Below, in pieces: positions 1 to 9,774 of a stretch of DNA of 21,771 nt (the stretch's first letter is position 1; every line of letters starts with the position of its first letter). Source of the stretch: a virus; IMG/VR virus record IMGVR_UViG_3300006802_000678, positions 1-21,771 of that record. One strand, 5' to 3'. Both the position numbers and the translations under genes were made by a program. Below the pieces are notes generated by a model. That model was given only the letters and a program-made list of their open reading frames with translations, had not been told where the DNA came from and ran no database searches.

Positions 1-2
1 GT

Positions 3-1067
3 CTAGTATCTGTAAAGATGCGTTCATCTATTGATATGGAAGCACGCGGTCAGTTCGATGACATTTTGGCAGTGCAGCTTGCTAAGGCACGCTTTGCTGT
101 GCTACAGATTCAGGCAGCCGAAAAGTCAATCCAGGCTCCTATCGCCATTCCACAAGACGTACAAGAATTGGCACTCGGCCCTGATTCAATTATGCGTTCT
201 GCAAACCCACAGGCAATTCGTCGTGTTCCATTGGAACTACCTGCTGGTGTCTTTACAGAATCAGGTGTATTAGATAGAGAACTACGAGTTGGTGCTCGTT
301 ACCCAGAAGTACGTGGAGGCCAAATTGATGCTTCAGTTGTTACGGGGCGTGGTGTTCAGGCACTACAAGCAGGTTTTGATACACAAATTAAAGCAGCGCA
401 AGCACAGTTTGCACTCTTCTTTACAGAACTTATTTCGCTCTGCTTCAAAGTAGACGAGAAGATATTCGGTTCACGCAAGAAAGAAATTAAAGGTAACGAT
501 GATGGTATGCCATACACAATGTCATACATCCCATCAAAGGATATTGGCGGAGATTATTCTGTAGATGTTCGCTACGGCATTATGTCTGGTATGAATCCAA
601 ACAATGCAATCGTAGCCCTACTACAAATGCGTAGCGACAAACTTGTATCACGCGATTATGTACGCCGTGAACTACCAGTAGATATTAACATCAGCCAAGA
701 AGAACAGAAGGTTGATATTGAAGAGATGCGTGATGCACTACGAGTGGCAGTGGCTCAGTATGCACAGGCTGTTCCTACCCTTGCAGCGCAAGGCCAGGAT
801 GTTGAGCCAATCATTACACGCATCGCAGATGTAATTAAGGGCCGTCAAAAAGGACAGCTACTTGAAGATATTGTTGAGAAGGCCTTTGCGCCAGCTCCAC
901 AACAGCAGGCACCACAAATGCCTCAGCCATTAGGTGCAGGTGCGGCCCCCGTCTCTGCCTCGCAGCCAACTCCAGTACAACCTGGCGGTGCGGCCCCTGC
1001 GCCTGGTGCGCCACAAGGACGACCAGATATTGCATCATTGCTCGCCTCAATCGGCGGCGCGGCATAA
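3..1067 (+). CDS. Portal protein, C-terminal part (5' end outside window)
   Basis: Probably the C-terminal ~355 residues of a phage portal protein, the ring at the head vertex through which DNA enters and leaves. The frame is open to the first bases and the first ATG (18) has no convincing ribosome binding site, so I treat the gene as cut by the window edge. Visible: helical, charged segments (around FDDILAVQLAKARFAVLQIQ; a long helix near residues 115-145 from the ATG at 18), a central segment with MPYTMSYIPSKDIGG and YGIMSGMNPNN, then a helical region and a Pro/Ala/Gln-rich tail. Portal C-termini commonly carry such low-complexity tails. Position ahead of scaffold and capsid genes supports the call, but I recognise no diagnostic motif, so another head protein is possible. 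A strong AGGAGGT follows and serves the next gene. Confidence 0.55.
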   Translation, partial: LVSVKMRSSIDMEARGQFDDILAVQLAKARFAVLQIQAAEKSIQAPIAIPQDVQELALGPDSIMRSANPQAIRRVPLELPAGVFTESGVLDRELRVGARYPEVRGGQIDASVVTGRGVQALQAGFDTQIKAAQAQFALFFTELISLCFKVDEKIFGSRKKEIKGNDDGMPYTMSYIPSKDIGGDYSVDVRYGIMSGMNPNNAIVALLQMRSDKLVSRDYVRRELPVDINISQEEQKVDIEEMRDALRVAVAQYAQAVPTLAAQGQDVEPIITRIADVIKGRQKGQLLEDIVEKAFAPAPQQQAPQMPQPLGAGAAPVSASQPTPVQPGGAAPAPGAPQGRPDIASLLASIGGAA

Positions 1068-1084
1068 AGAAGAGGAGGTGCAAT

Positions 1085-1225
1085 ATGAAAAAAGGAACAC
1101 AGGCCCCAGCTCCAATGTCTAAGCCAGTTGAAGGCAAGAAGGAAGGCGACAAGGTTCAGGGCGGCAAGGTAATGGCTCCATTCGCTGGAGCAGCTAAGCC
1201 AGGCAAGAAAGTCAAGAAGGGCTAA
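1085..1225 (+). CDS. Small Lys/Gly/Pro-rich basic protein (46 aa)
   Basis: A 46-residue protein with 12 lysines, ending in KPGKKVKKG. The start is decided by a near-perfect AGGAGGT about 8 bases before the ATG, the best ribosome binding site in this part of the window, so I believe it is translated despite its size. No known domain recognised. The composition suggests nucleic-acid contact or a disordered inner-virion component, but that is inference. Its neighbour downstream starts MCxxC; the same pairing (Lys-rich gene, then MCxxC gene) recurs at 12059-12351, which supports both being real genes. Confidence 0.6.
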   Translation: MKKGTQAPAPMSKPVEGKKEGDKVQGGKVMAPFAGAAKPGKKVKKG

Positions 1226-1233
1226 TAAAATTT

Positions 1234-1482
1234 ATGTGCGAGAGGTGCCGGATGGAAAATGATCGTATACGCCGTCCGGTACGTCTTGCCGATTTTCTAG
1301 TAGTCGGTGCAGGATTTTTGCACAATGTAAGTGAATCATTTTCGGTATTAACCGAAGAGATTATGCAGTTAGCAATCCATAACGCTAACAGAGAAACCGA
1401 ACTTAATAATGTTTGGTCAGATTTTTCAACAGAATTAGAAAAAATTACGGAGGACGAAGATGGCAATCACGGATTCAACTAA
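1234..1482 (+). CDS. Small protein with N-terminal Cys-x-x-Cys (82 aa)
   Basis: Unrecognised 82-residue protein beginning MCERC, a possible half zinc knuckle, followed by a basic patch (RIRRPVRLADF) and an amphipathic helical region with an acidic end. There are two candidate starts: ATG 1234 keeps the MCxxC motif; ATG 1252 has a better-placed AGAGGT 5 bases upstream but loses both cysteines. I keep 1234 because another gene here (12229) also starts MCxxC. The 3' end overlaps the next gene by 23 bases, and the overlapped part contains that gene's ribosome binding site. Function unknown. Confidence 0.5.
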   Translation: MCERCRMENDRIRRPVRLADFLVVGAGFLHNVSESFSVLTEEIMQLAIHNANRETELNNVWSDFSTELEKITEDEDGNHGFN

Positions 1483-1894
1483 TCCATTAGCCGGTATCTC
1501 CGGTCCTGGTCCATACGCAAAGCGTACAGATTTACAATATCAGTCACCTGAGTATGGTGCAGGTGTACAGTATGAAGCAGACAAATCAGCGGTTCCATTA
1601 GCTAAAACAGCAGACGTTTTAGGTGCTACTAATACAGAAGTTCGTCAGGCTGCAGATAAAGCAGTTTCACAAGATTCAATAACTTCTCTTTACGCTCCAT
1701 CTTCACGTAAAAACGAAGATATTATGCACGGTACCGATGTACCAGGTAGTCCTGGTGGTGGATCTAATGTACTAATGATGCAATCACAATTTGCACAAAC
1801 AAAACTTTCAGATACTTTGGCACAGATGTTGCCATACGACCAGACAGGTGAAGTTGCTGTTCTTTATCAGCAAGCCCTAGCGCGAGGTATGTAA
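1460..1894 (+). CDS. Hypothetical virion-region protein (144 aa)
   Basis: Start ATG 1460 has GGAGG at 1449-1453, a good spacing. The protein has a Gly/Pro/Tyr-containing N-terminal third (GPGPYAKRTDLQYQSPEYGAG), a polar Ser/Thr/Asp middle, a flexible GSPGGGSN stretch and a C-terminal helical segment (QTKLSDTLAQMLPYDQTGEVAVLYQQALARGM). No family recognised. It abuts the 1557-aa gene: its TAA is followed directly by the GTG start, so the two are almost certainly translated together. Role unknown; a small partner of the large protein is possible. Confidence 0.6.
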   Translation: MAITDSTNPLAGISGPGPYAKRTDLQYQSPEYGAGVQYEADKSAVPLAKTADVLGATNTEVRQAADKAVSQDSITSLYAPSSRKNEDIMHGTDVPGSPGGGSNVLMMQSQFAQTKLSDTLAQMLPYDQTGEVAVLYQQALARGM

Positions 1895-4800
1895 GTGGCT
1901 AATAACCAGAAATTAAATGCCATAGCGCAACAGGCTGGTTTAACAGATGCTCAGAAATCACAGATTGATGGATTATCTAAATTACTAGATTCTCATCAAA
2001 AACTTAGCGCTATGCCTGAACCACAGGCAAAGCAAGCATTTAGCACTTTAACTCCAGACCAGCAAAAATCTCACGCTTCATTCTTTGGTTTTGATGCAGG
2101 TAGCCCTCTAGGTTCTGCTTTACATTATGCAACTGGTGCAATTAAAAATGTTATTGCTGCGCCATTTAAATCGCTAAACGAAGTTTCAGATTTTATGACC
2201 CGTGCTTATCGCACCGGTATGATTGCTGCAGATCAAGGCGTTGACCTTGGTAAAGCGTGGCAGATTGCAAACGATAAGGGCGATAAGGTATTTAGCCCAA
2301 CACGTATTGCTGATGCTGAAACAAAGTATGGCAAAGATGTTATGTCTATTGCTATGAAAGTGGCATCAGGTATGCCATTGGATCAACTTCAAGCAGAAGC
2401 AACTACCGATGCTGAAAAGCAAATTATTGCTGAAGCACGCAAAGGTGATAGATTTTTTCAAGATGCGCTAGATGCTGCTCAAGCAGCTAAATATTCTCCT
2501 GGTCGTCAGATAGCAAACTTCTTACTTCCTGCAGGATTAGAAGGCTCAGGCCTTTTGTACAAAGGAATTTCTGGCGTATTTGACGCAGCCTATCGTGTAT
2601 TTGCAGATCCTACTCTTGCACTTGGCAAAGCCAAGAAAGCATACGATGCTGGAAACTGGATGTTGTTTAATGTTCTAGGTAAAGAAAAATATACCTATGG
2701 ACGTTCATTGCTTGGAACTATCAACAATGAAGAAAACATTAACCGCGTATTTGCAAACCCAAAGGTTTCAGGTTTTTTTGATGTTTACGGTGCAGAACTA
2801 AATAAACTATCAGAGGCACGTAAGTCAGGCGATAAGTTTGCAGCAGTAGAAGCATCTACAAACCTAAAGCGTATTGCTCCTGAGTTTGGCCCATCGGCAG
2901 TAGATGAGTTTATTCGCGCTGGTGTTAAAGACTCTATTACTGCACAGAATTATTTAAAGAACGTCAATGACGTTACCTTTATGCTTCGTGGACAGGCAGT
3001 TCGTAAAACTCCGTTAGTTCCAAAGTTAGACGCAGCACGTAAAGCACGTATTAATTTTTTAACAACAGCAGACCGCGTATTTAATATTGATAAAGTTGGT
3101 CAGCAACTTGTTAAAGATATTTACGGTTTAAATGTAACTCCTGAAGTTGTAGCACAAAAGTTATCTAAAGAAGCAGAAACGATTGCTGCTAAAGAAAAAG
3201 GCTTAGGCAAGATTAAGCAAGACGGAGCATTCCGTTTTACTAACGAGCAGTTTTCAAAGCGCGTTGATCGCTTTGCTGCTAAGTGGACAGTTACTCCATA
3301 TTTTAAGAATAACTTTTTTGATGTTAATTCACCTGATGCGGCAACAAAGGTTTACCAGTTAGCACGTTTAGGTAACAGCCGTTTCCACGCAAAGGTAATT
3401 GCTGAAGCATTTGCTTCTGGAGATGAAGGTCAAAAAGAACAAATCTTTAAAGGTCTTTGGACTACCCTTGCTGAAATTCGTGGATGGAATAAATCAGAGG
3501 CTGGACTAAAGCAGTTAGATACTCAGTTTGTTCGTACTCAACAGTATGCCCCTACAATCATTCGCAAGAAAGTTGATGAGTTAGGCAATACTGTAGATGA
3601 ACTTTACAACCCAGCATCATTTGATGGTGAGCAACTAGCGGTTCTTGACTGGCAATTATCATCCGGCATTCGTGTTCCTAACATTATGGAACTAGATAGT
3701 TATGTTGCTAAAGATGCTTTCTTGGCTCGTATGTTTGGTCCTAACTATAAGAAGTGGGCTGACCAAGTAACTTCTTGGTGGGTATTCGGTACTCTTGCTG
3801 GACCACGTTTCGTTATTCGTAACTCTGCAGAAGATTTGCTAGTACACGCAGCGATTGGTGAATCACCATTTGGTTTAATTTCAGGTCGTCAATTTACAAC
3901 ACGTATGGGTGTTGCAGGTTCTCAAGGCAAACTTGGCTTTGTTAATAAGTTAGTTCGTCGTAAAGATATTGGCAAGTACACTGTTGATAAGAATCTTTCA
4001 GCAGATTTAAAGGCTGCAAAAGTTCGTGAGAATATGGCTCACGCTCTTGTCTCAGATAACCTTGGTAAAGCGCTTGATAAGCGTGGTGCTGAATTATTAG
4101 CAGACCATCTTGCATACACCAATATTGATGACTACCTAGAAAGCGTAGCTGAAGGTAGCAAGAACGCTCAACGTGGTGCAAGTCAGTATATGGCTGTCAC
4201 TCAGGATACTTCAAAGTATGGCGCTAAGATGGGTGCCCTTGAAGTAAATGGACAGAAATATGTTCAAGCTACCGGATCATCATTCGGTGATTTAAATCCA
4301 GTAGTTAGCCAAGAGAATCGTATTTCTTGGATGATGACTATTTCTGCTAATGCCAACTCAGATTTGGGTGCACTTGCTATCAAGTATCTTGCACCTAACA
4401 TCTCACGCAAAACTGCAGTTGATGGCATTCGTGAATACTTAAAAGAATTACCTGCTAACGCAAGAGGTCGCTTTCAGCTTTATTCAAAACCTGGTGTCAC
4501 AGAGCAACAGCACGCTGAGGCTATCTATGACACAGTGCGTCAATATTTTGTAAAGCGTGATGGCAATTTAAATATGGACCTTTTAAACAAGGTTCGTACT
4601 CGTGATGAATTTGGCAATATCAAAGTCAGCACAGATAATCTTCACTTAGAAGATATTCCTGGCAAAGCAGACTTTGCTAATGCTCCAGAATTTATTTCAG
4701 GTCCTCAATTAGTTCCATATACAGGCGATAACTTTGCCGCTGGAATTATGGAAGTAGGCTGGGATGCAATGGGTGCAGCCAATGCTCGCCTTACCCGCTA

Positions 4801-6568
4801 CCCACTAGCGCAAGATGCGCTTGTTAATGTTTTAAAAACAATGGAAGATACTGGTTTTACCAAGTCTTACATTGCAAAAGCAACAGAAGGTTTAGCAGAT
4901 GAAGCGCTTGCTAAGGCTACTATTAACGCAAAGCGCCAGCTTGCTTCTATTGCTGAAGATTTAGCAAAGAACCGAGTGCTATCTTTTGTGGATAACCCTG
5001 AAGTTCGTACACAACTTGCTATGAATGTACGTAACTTTGCTCGTTTCTACCGTGCAACTGAAGATTTCTATCGTCGTGTATACAAAGCAGTACGCTATAA
5101 CCCAGAATCTTTGACTCGTGCAAGCCTAACTTACGAAGGTATCTCACATTCAGGTTGGGTTCAGACAGACGATAAGGGAGATCAATACTTTTTCTATCCA
5201 GGATTGTCACCTGTTTATCGCGTAATGGCTAAACTTGGTCCAATCTTTGGTGTAAAAGACGCTTTCCAAACTGGTATGCCAATTCAATTTGGTGCTCAGT
5301 TAAAGATGATTACTCCATCTTTGAACCCAGACTCTTTGTTCCCTACATTTGCTGGACCTGTAGCTGCGCTACCACTAAAGATGGTAGGAAATATTATTCC
5401 ACAGGTACACGATTTAGAGCAATACCTGCTTGGCTCTTATGGCGTAGACCAACCAATGATTTCTGCAGTGCTTCCAGCACACTTAAATCGTTTGCTTCAA
5501 ACACTTTCAACAGATGAGCGTAATTCACAGGCTGCATCTGCAATGCGTAAGGCAGCAACCTATTTAGAAGCATCAGGTCACGGTATCGGAACTAAGATTG
5601 ATCCTGAAACTGGTCAGACAATTACACCAACTCCTGGTGAGATTGCTGAATATCAGAACAAACTGCAGGCATCTACTATGACAGTTCTTGCTATGCGTTT
5701 TATCTTTGGTTTCTTTGCTCCGGCAACACCACAGGTAAACTTAAAGTCTGATATGGCTAAGTGGGTACGCGATAATGGACGTGTTAACTACAAGCAAGTT
5801 TTCAATAAGTTGATTGAGCGCTATAACGGCGACATTGATAAGGCTGTTGGAGACTGGATTAAATACTATCCAGACCAGATGCCTTACACAATCTCAGAAA
5901 CTGATAGCACTGTAGTGGCTAACGTACGTGCTGTTGATAAGGATACATCTTGGATTCAGAATAACCAAGAATTACTAAAGGCTTATCCAGAAGCAGCAGC
6001 ATTCTTAATTCCTAATGCTGGCAAGTTTGATTTCAACGCCTACAAGTTGCTTGCAACTCAAGGCTTAAAAACTAATAAGACTGTTACCGACTTTGTTCGT
6101 CAAGTAGCTGTGGCTAAAGACCGCGAAACCTACTATGCGAAAAAAGATGAGTATGATTCAATGCTTGCAGGTGTTGTAGATACAACAACTAAACGTGCAA
6201 TCAGCGCTCAGTGGCAGGCTTGGTCAGATGAATTTAAGGGTGCTCGCCCATTACTACAAGAAGAACTTGGTAAGGGTGCACAATCTGCTATCCAGCGCAA
6301 TAAGGCGCTTGATGACTTGCGTAATATGCTTTCAGATAAATCAGTTAAATCTGAACCACAGACTCGTAAATTATTAAAAGATATGTTGGATCAGTTTGAT
6401 AGTTTTGTAAGTGCAAGAGATTATGCACAATCAGCAGGCAGCGGTGTTAGTTCAGCTTCTTTAACTCTATTAAAGAATGGTGCTAAAGACGCAATCCGTG
6501 CTATCGCTGGAAATAACCCTAACGCAGTAGCGGCATATAACTCGCTATTCGCACCGCTATTCCGTTAA
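1895..6568 (+). CDS. Very large putative inner-virion protein (1557 aa)
   Basis: GTG start at 1895, directly after the previous stop, with GCGAGGT about 7 bases upstream. The 1557-residue product is mostly alpha-helical, rich in Ala/Lys/Gln/Asp, with no signal peptide. Two short hydrophobic patches stand out: near residues 628-640 (WWVFGTLAG) and 1263-1277 (TVLAMRFIFGFFAPA). A distinctive aromatic, positively charged segment lies near 1053-1061 (ATEDFYRR) and leads to a GWVQTDDKGDQYFFYPGLS stretch. I looked for lytic transglycosylase (GLMQ), metallopeptidase (HExxH) and T7-like RNA polymerase signatures and saw none. Size, helical content and location fit an inner-virion or DNA-ejection protein, but in T7-like phages those genes lie after the capsid and tail-tube genes, so this placement is unusual. 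A tape measure is less likely because it lies upstream of the capsid gene. Function is inferred only. Confidence 0.6.
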   Translation: MANNQKLNAIAQQAGLTDAQKSQIDGLSKLLDSHQKLSAMPEPQAKQAFSTLTPDQQKSHASFFGFDAGSPLGSALHYATGAIKNVIAAPFKSLNEVSDFMTRAYRTGMIAADQGVDLGKAWQIANDKGDKVFSPTRIADAETKYGKDVMSIAMKVASGMPLDQLQAEATTDAEKQIIAEARKGDRFFQDALDAAQAAKYSPGRQIANFLLPAGLEGSGLLYKGISGVFDAAYRVFADPTLALGKAKKAYDAGNWMLFNVLGKEKYTYGRSLLGTINNEENINRVFANPKVSGFFDVYGAELNKLSEARKSGDKFAAVEASTNLKRIAPEFGPSAVDEFIRAGVKDSITAQNYLKNVNDVTFMLRGQAVRKTPLVPKLDAARKARINFLTTADRVFNIDKVGQQLVKDIYGLNVTPEVVAQKLSKEAETIAAKEKGLGKIKQDGAFRFTNEQFSKRVDRFAAKWTVTPYFKNNFFDVNSPDAATKVYQLARLGNSRFHAKVIAEAFASGDEGQKEQIFKGLWTTLAEIRGWNKSEAGLKQLDTQFVRTQQYAPTIIRKKVDELGNTVDELYNPASFDGEQLAVLDWQLSSGIRVPNIMELDSYVAKDAFLARMFGPNYKKWADQVTSWWVFGTLAGPRFVIRNSAEDLLVHAAIGESPFGLISGRQFTTRMGVAGSQGKLGFVNKLVRRKDIGKYTVDKNLSADLKAAKVRENMAHALVSDNLGKALDKRGAELLADHLAYTNIDDYLESVAEGSKNAQRGASQYMAVTQDTSKYGAKMGALEVNGQKYVQATGSSFGDLNPVVSQENRISWMMTISANANSDLGALAIKYLAPNISRKTAVDGIREYLKELPANARGRFQLYSKPGVTEQQHAEAIYDTVRQYFVKRDGNLNMDLLNKVRTRDEFGNIKVSTDNLHLEDIPGKADFANAPEFISGPQLVPYTGDNFAAGIMEVGWDAMGAANARLTRYPLAQDALVNVLKTMEDTGFTKSYIAKATEGLADEALAKATINAKRQLASIAEDLAKNRVLSFVDNPEVRTQLAMNVRNFARFYRATEDFYRRVYKAVRYNPESLTRASLTYEGISHSGWVQTDDKGDQYFFYPGLSPVYRVMAKLGPIFGVKDAFQTGMPIQFGAQLKMITPSLNPDSLFPTFAGPVAALPLKMVGNIIPQVHDLEQYLLGSYGVDQPMISAVLPAHLNRLLQTLSTDERNSQAASAMRKAATYLEASGHGIGTKIDPETGQTITPTPGEIAEYQNKLQASTMTVLAMRFIFGFFAPATPQVNLKSDMAKWVRDNGRVNYKQVFNKLIERYNGDIDKAVGDWIKYYPDQMPYTISETDSTVVANVRAVDKDTSWIQNNQELLKAYPEAAAFLIPNAGKFDFNAYKLLATQGLKTNKTVTDFVRQVAVAKDRETYYAKKDEYDSMLAGVVDTTTKRAISAQWQAWSDEFKGARPLLQEELGKGAQSAIQRNKALDDLRNMLSDKSVKSEPQTRKLLKDMLDQFDSFVSARDYAQSAGSGVSSASLTLLKNGAKDAIRAIAGNNPNAVAAYNSLFAPLFR

Positions 6569-6583
6569 TCGAAAGGCTAGATA

Positions 6584-8458
6584 ATGGCTCAACTGGACAT
6601 CAATGCTTTAGTCGCTAAGGCTAAAGCTGATGCTGCCGCAGCAGAAGCCGCTGCAACCGCTGCTAAAGCAGCAGCAGCTAGTGGCAAAGCAAAGACCGCT
6701 CAGGCTAATAAAATCCAGGCTCAGGCTAACCAAAAGTTTGATTATGCTAAAAACTTAAAGTCATCACTTCAAAGTATTGAAGATGAGATTATGAGTTATG
6801 TTACTCGTATATCTCGTGGTGACACATTATCTAAGTCTGAACAATCACGCCTAGATTCATTAGGTAAGCAATACGATAGCGTATCTACAAATTATACTAA
6901 TGCCTTAAAACAAGGTAATGATTTGCTGGCTACTATTCCAGCAGAGGCAAAGCCTTCTATTCCTAGCGGTGCACCAAAAGCTGGAACTACAGGAACCGTA
7001 TTAGGTACAGGCGCTGATACAGGCGGCACAACTGGAATAACAGTTGATAGCGCTAATGCACAAATTGACGGGCAACTAAAGAGTGCTCGTGAAGATATTG
7101 CAAAGATGACAGATGATCAACGTCTTAATCTTTCAAAGACTCTTACCTCTGCAGGTTTTAAGACACCTGAAATTGGTAAGTTTAACGATACTCTTGTATT
7201 GCAATATCAGGCTGCTTTAAGTGCTGCTAAAGTTTACAATACAAACAATAAAGATATTATCGCAAAGAATATCTTAAAGCCTTTAAACTTTACAGATTTT
7301 CTAATTAACCAAACTCAATTAGTTAATCAAATTGGTGGCATTGGTGCTGGTGGTACTGGTACAAAAGCGGGAACATTTACTCGTACTTTGCCTACTACTA
7401 CAAATACTGATGATGCTAAAGCAACCATCACAAAGATTTTCCAAAGCACCCTTAATCGCCTACCAACCGCTAAAGAATTAGCGGCTGCAACTAAAGCGCT
7501 TAATGCTCACGAAGCGGCTAACCCATTAAAAGAAAAGTACACCATTGACTCTAATGGAAACATTGTTAATCGTGCTACTACGGGTGGTTCAAATGCTGAA
7601 CAGTTCTTACTTGATTATGTTCAAGCAGATAAGACTCTTGGTGCTGAATACAACAAGGTAAAACAGACTGCTCCAGATTTAAATCAACTTGCTGCTAATA
7701 AGAAACTTTATGAAGATGCAATTAAGGCTGCAGGTAATGATTTAGGTGCAATTCAAAAGGCTAAAGAAACCACAGCCTATGGTCGCGGTTTAAAAGAACT
7801 TGAGACTCAGCTTCAAGATAAGTTTATGAATGCTGGTGCTACCAATGACCCAGGTGATGTAGCACGTATTGCTCAAGATTTATACGATAAAGGCTTATCA
7901 TTAAATGATGAAACTGGTCTTTCATTAGTTGAATCTCAAATGAAGTTTGGTCCTTCTACTACATCTGTAGGAGGAAAAGATTACACTGGTTACACAGGTA
8001 AAGCTGGCCAGAATGTAGATGCACTTCGTTCATATGCTTTAGGAAATGGTTTAAAACTAGAAGATGTATTTGGCGCTAACTTGCCAGATGTGTTATCTGC
8101 TATCAATCACGGAGAAGCACTTGATACATATGCTCGCATCATTCGAGATGCGGCTAAAGTGGCTTGGAAGGTAGATGACAAAGTTGCAGCCCTTATGGAT
8201 CAGGGTGTTTCTTTAGATTCAATTTACTCTCCATTTAAGAATGCTTATGCTGATACTTTAGAGATTAGCCCAGAGCAAGTTAACTTAAATGATTTAGCAA
8301 AATACAATGTGGTAGGCGGAGATGGAACTGGTGGGAATCTATTTGATTTCCGTAAAGCGCTACGCAAAGACCCACGTTGGCAGTACACACAACAAGCAAA
8401 TCAAGAAGTAGCTGGAGCGACACAACAGGTACTACGTGACTTTGGATTTATGGGGTAA
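6584..8458 (+). CDS. Large helical structural protein (624 aa), putative inner virion
   Basis: Start ATG 6584 is preceded by GAAAGG. Layout: an Ala-rich helical N-terminus (residues ~10-45), a probable coiled coil to ~115, a Gly/Thr-rich linker (~125-150), a middle region with DAKATITKIFQSTLNRLPTA near 277, and a C-terminal domain from about 479 (DALRSYALGN...) ending RKDPRWQY...VLRDFGFMG. I associate this C-terminal pattern, particularly an LRKDPRWQYT-like motif before the end, with uncharacterised proteins of actinophage-like contigs; I know of no assigned function. It sits between the 1557-aa and 435-aa genes with gaps of 15 and 3 bases, so the three likely form one translation unit and perhaps one inner-virion assembly. 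Confidence 0.55.
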   Translation: MAQLDINALVAKAKADAAAAEAAATAAKAAAASGKAKTAQANKIQAQANQKFDYAKNLKSSLQSIEDEIMSYVTRISRGDTLSKSEQSRLDSLGKQYDSVSTNYTNALKQGNDLLATIPAEAKPSIPSGAPKAGTTGTVLGTGADTGGTTGITVDSANAQIDGQLKSAREDIAKMTDDQRLNLSKTLTSAGFKTPEIGKFNDTLVLQYQAALSAAKVYNTNNKDIIAKNILKPLNFTDFLINQTQLVNQIGGIGAGGTGTKAGTFTRTLPTTTNTDDAKATITKIFQSTLNRLPTAKELAAATKALNAHEAANPLKEKYTIDSNGNIVNRATTGGSNAEQFLLDYVQADKTLGAEYNKVKQTAPDLNQLAANKKLYEDAIKAAGNDLGAIQKAKETTAYGRGLKELETQLQDKFMNAGATNDPGDVARIAQDLYDKGLSLNDETGLSLVESQMKFGPSTTSVGGKDYTGYTGKAGQNVDALRSYALGNGLKLEDVFGANLPDVLSAINHGEALDTYARIIRDAAKVAWKVDDKVAALMDQGVSLDSIYSPFKNAYADTLEISPEQVNLNDLAKYNVVGGDGTGGNLFDFRKALRKDPRWQYTQQANQEVAGATQQVLRDFGFMG

Positions 8459-8461
8459 CTA

Positions 8462-9769
8462 ATGGCTGATATTTTTAGCGCACGACGTGGAGAACAAGCA
8501 TCTATTGATGCTCTTAAAAATTATGTTGCCCCTACATTATCTACAGAACAAGAATCAGCTTTAAATGATGCAGCTCTTGGTATTGACCGTAAAGCAGGAA
8601 CTATTACTGATGACCGTACTGGAAATACTTACGACCTTAATAGTGCTCAAGGTAAGAATGTTTTAAAATACAATACTCAAAATTATGAAGATGTAACCAA
8701 TCAACCACCAGGAGATGCACCTGCTGGTACTCATTACGATTGGGATCCATATAATCGTAAATGGACTCTCTATAAAGATAACGGCACTCCAGCATCTGGT
8801 GGAGGCGGTGGTGGTGGAGGCGGTGGCAACACAGGCACCACTGGCAGCACTACTTCATTAACTGATTATTTTGCAAAACAAGCTGCAGATACAGCAGCTG
8901 CTACCGCAACAGCAGGTCGTCAATCTGCTTACGATACTCTTTATAATGAGTTTAATAAATATGGTTTAGGTTCTTTAGTAGAACAATTAAAAGGAATGAT
9001 TACCGATGCAAAGGTATTTCCATCAGAGTTTGCTATTGCTTTGCAAAATACTGAAGAATATAAGAAACGTTTTGCTGCTAATCAAGACCGCATTAAACAA
9101 GGTTTACGAGCGCTAAGTCCAGCAGAGTACATTGGTCTTGAAGATCAGTATCAGAACATTATGCGTAACTATGGTCTACCTGCTTCTTATTACACTAAAG
9201 ATTCTTTAGGTACTCAGGCTGGATTAAATAAGTTTATTGCCAATGACGTATCTGCAGCAGAGTTAGAAGATCGTATTGCTACTGCACAGAAGCGTGTGCT
9301 TAATTCAGATGTTAATGTAATGGATGCGTTAAAGCAGTTCTATCCAGATATTACCAATGGTGACATTCTTGCATACACACTTGACCCTACCAATGCACTT
9401 GAGAACATTAAGCGTAAGGTTACTGCAGCAGAAATTGGTGGTGCCGCACTAGCACAAGGTCTTGGCACAAATGTTGGACGTGCTGAAGAACTTGCTAAAT
9501 ATGGAATCACTAAGGCTCAAGCACAGCAAGGTTATTCAGCAATCGGTGAACTGCTACCAACTGCTACAAAACTTGGTGATATTTATGCTAATCAGGGTCT
9601 TGGTCCATACAACCAAGCAACTGCAGAATCAGAAGTATTTAATACAGCGAATGCAGCAGAGGCTGCACGCAAGCGCAAGAAGCTAACGCAACTTGAACAA
9701 GCCACATTTAGCGGTCAATCAGGTACTGCACAAGGTGCACTTGCAAGAGAACGACAAGGTTCGTTCTAA
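8462..9769 (+). CDS. Structural protein with poly-Gly hinge (435 aa)
   Basis: The ATG lies 3 bases after the previous stop. The N-terminal ~110 residues are followed by ten consecutive glycines (residues 113-122) and a Gly/Thr/Ser linker, so this is a two-part protein joined by a flexible hinge. The C-terminal part (~140-435) is helical, with LSPAEYIGLEDQYQNIMRNY, GLPASYYTK, an IANDVSAAELEDRI stretch and KVTAAEIGGAALAQGLG, then a Lys/Arg cluster and an Ala/Gly/Gln-rich end. I associate this C-terminal layout with unnamed proteins of Actinobacteria phages; no enzymatic motif is seen. It closes the three-gene group and is followed by the structured gap at 9770-9890. Confidence 0.55.
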   Translation: MADIFSARRGEQASIDALKNYVAPTLSTEQESALNDAALGIDRKAGTITDDRTGNTYDLNSAQGKNVLKYNTQNYEDVTNQPPGDAPAGTHYDWDPYNRKWTLYKDNGTPASGGGGGGGGGGNTGTTGSTTSLTDYFAKQAADTAAATATAGRQSAYDTLYNEFNKYGLGSLVEQLKGMITDAKVFPSEFAIALQNTEEYKKRFAANQDRIKQGLRALSPAEYIGLEDQYQNIMRNYGLPASYYTKDSLGTQAGLNKFIANDVSAAELEDRIATAQKRVLNSDVNVMDALKQFYPDITNGDILAYTLDPTNALENIKRKVTAAEIGGAALAQGLGTNVGRAEELAKYGITKAQAQQGYSAIGELLPTATKLGDIYANQGLGPYNQATAESEVFNTANAAEAARKRKKLTQLEQATFSGQSGTAQGALARERQGSF

Positions 9770-9774
9770 CTAAA

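Noticed and set aside
3942-4181. Minus-strand frames within the 1557-aa gene (also 5019-5210)
   Set aside because: Shadows of the coding strand with no ribosome binding sites and atypical composition.
1895-6568. Virion RNA polymerase or lytic transglycosylase in the 1557-aa protein
   Set aside because: I could not find the polymerase motifs or a GLMQ-type catalytic motif by eye; size alone is not evidence.
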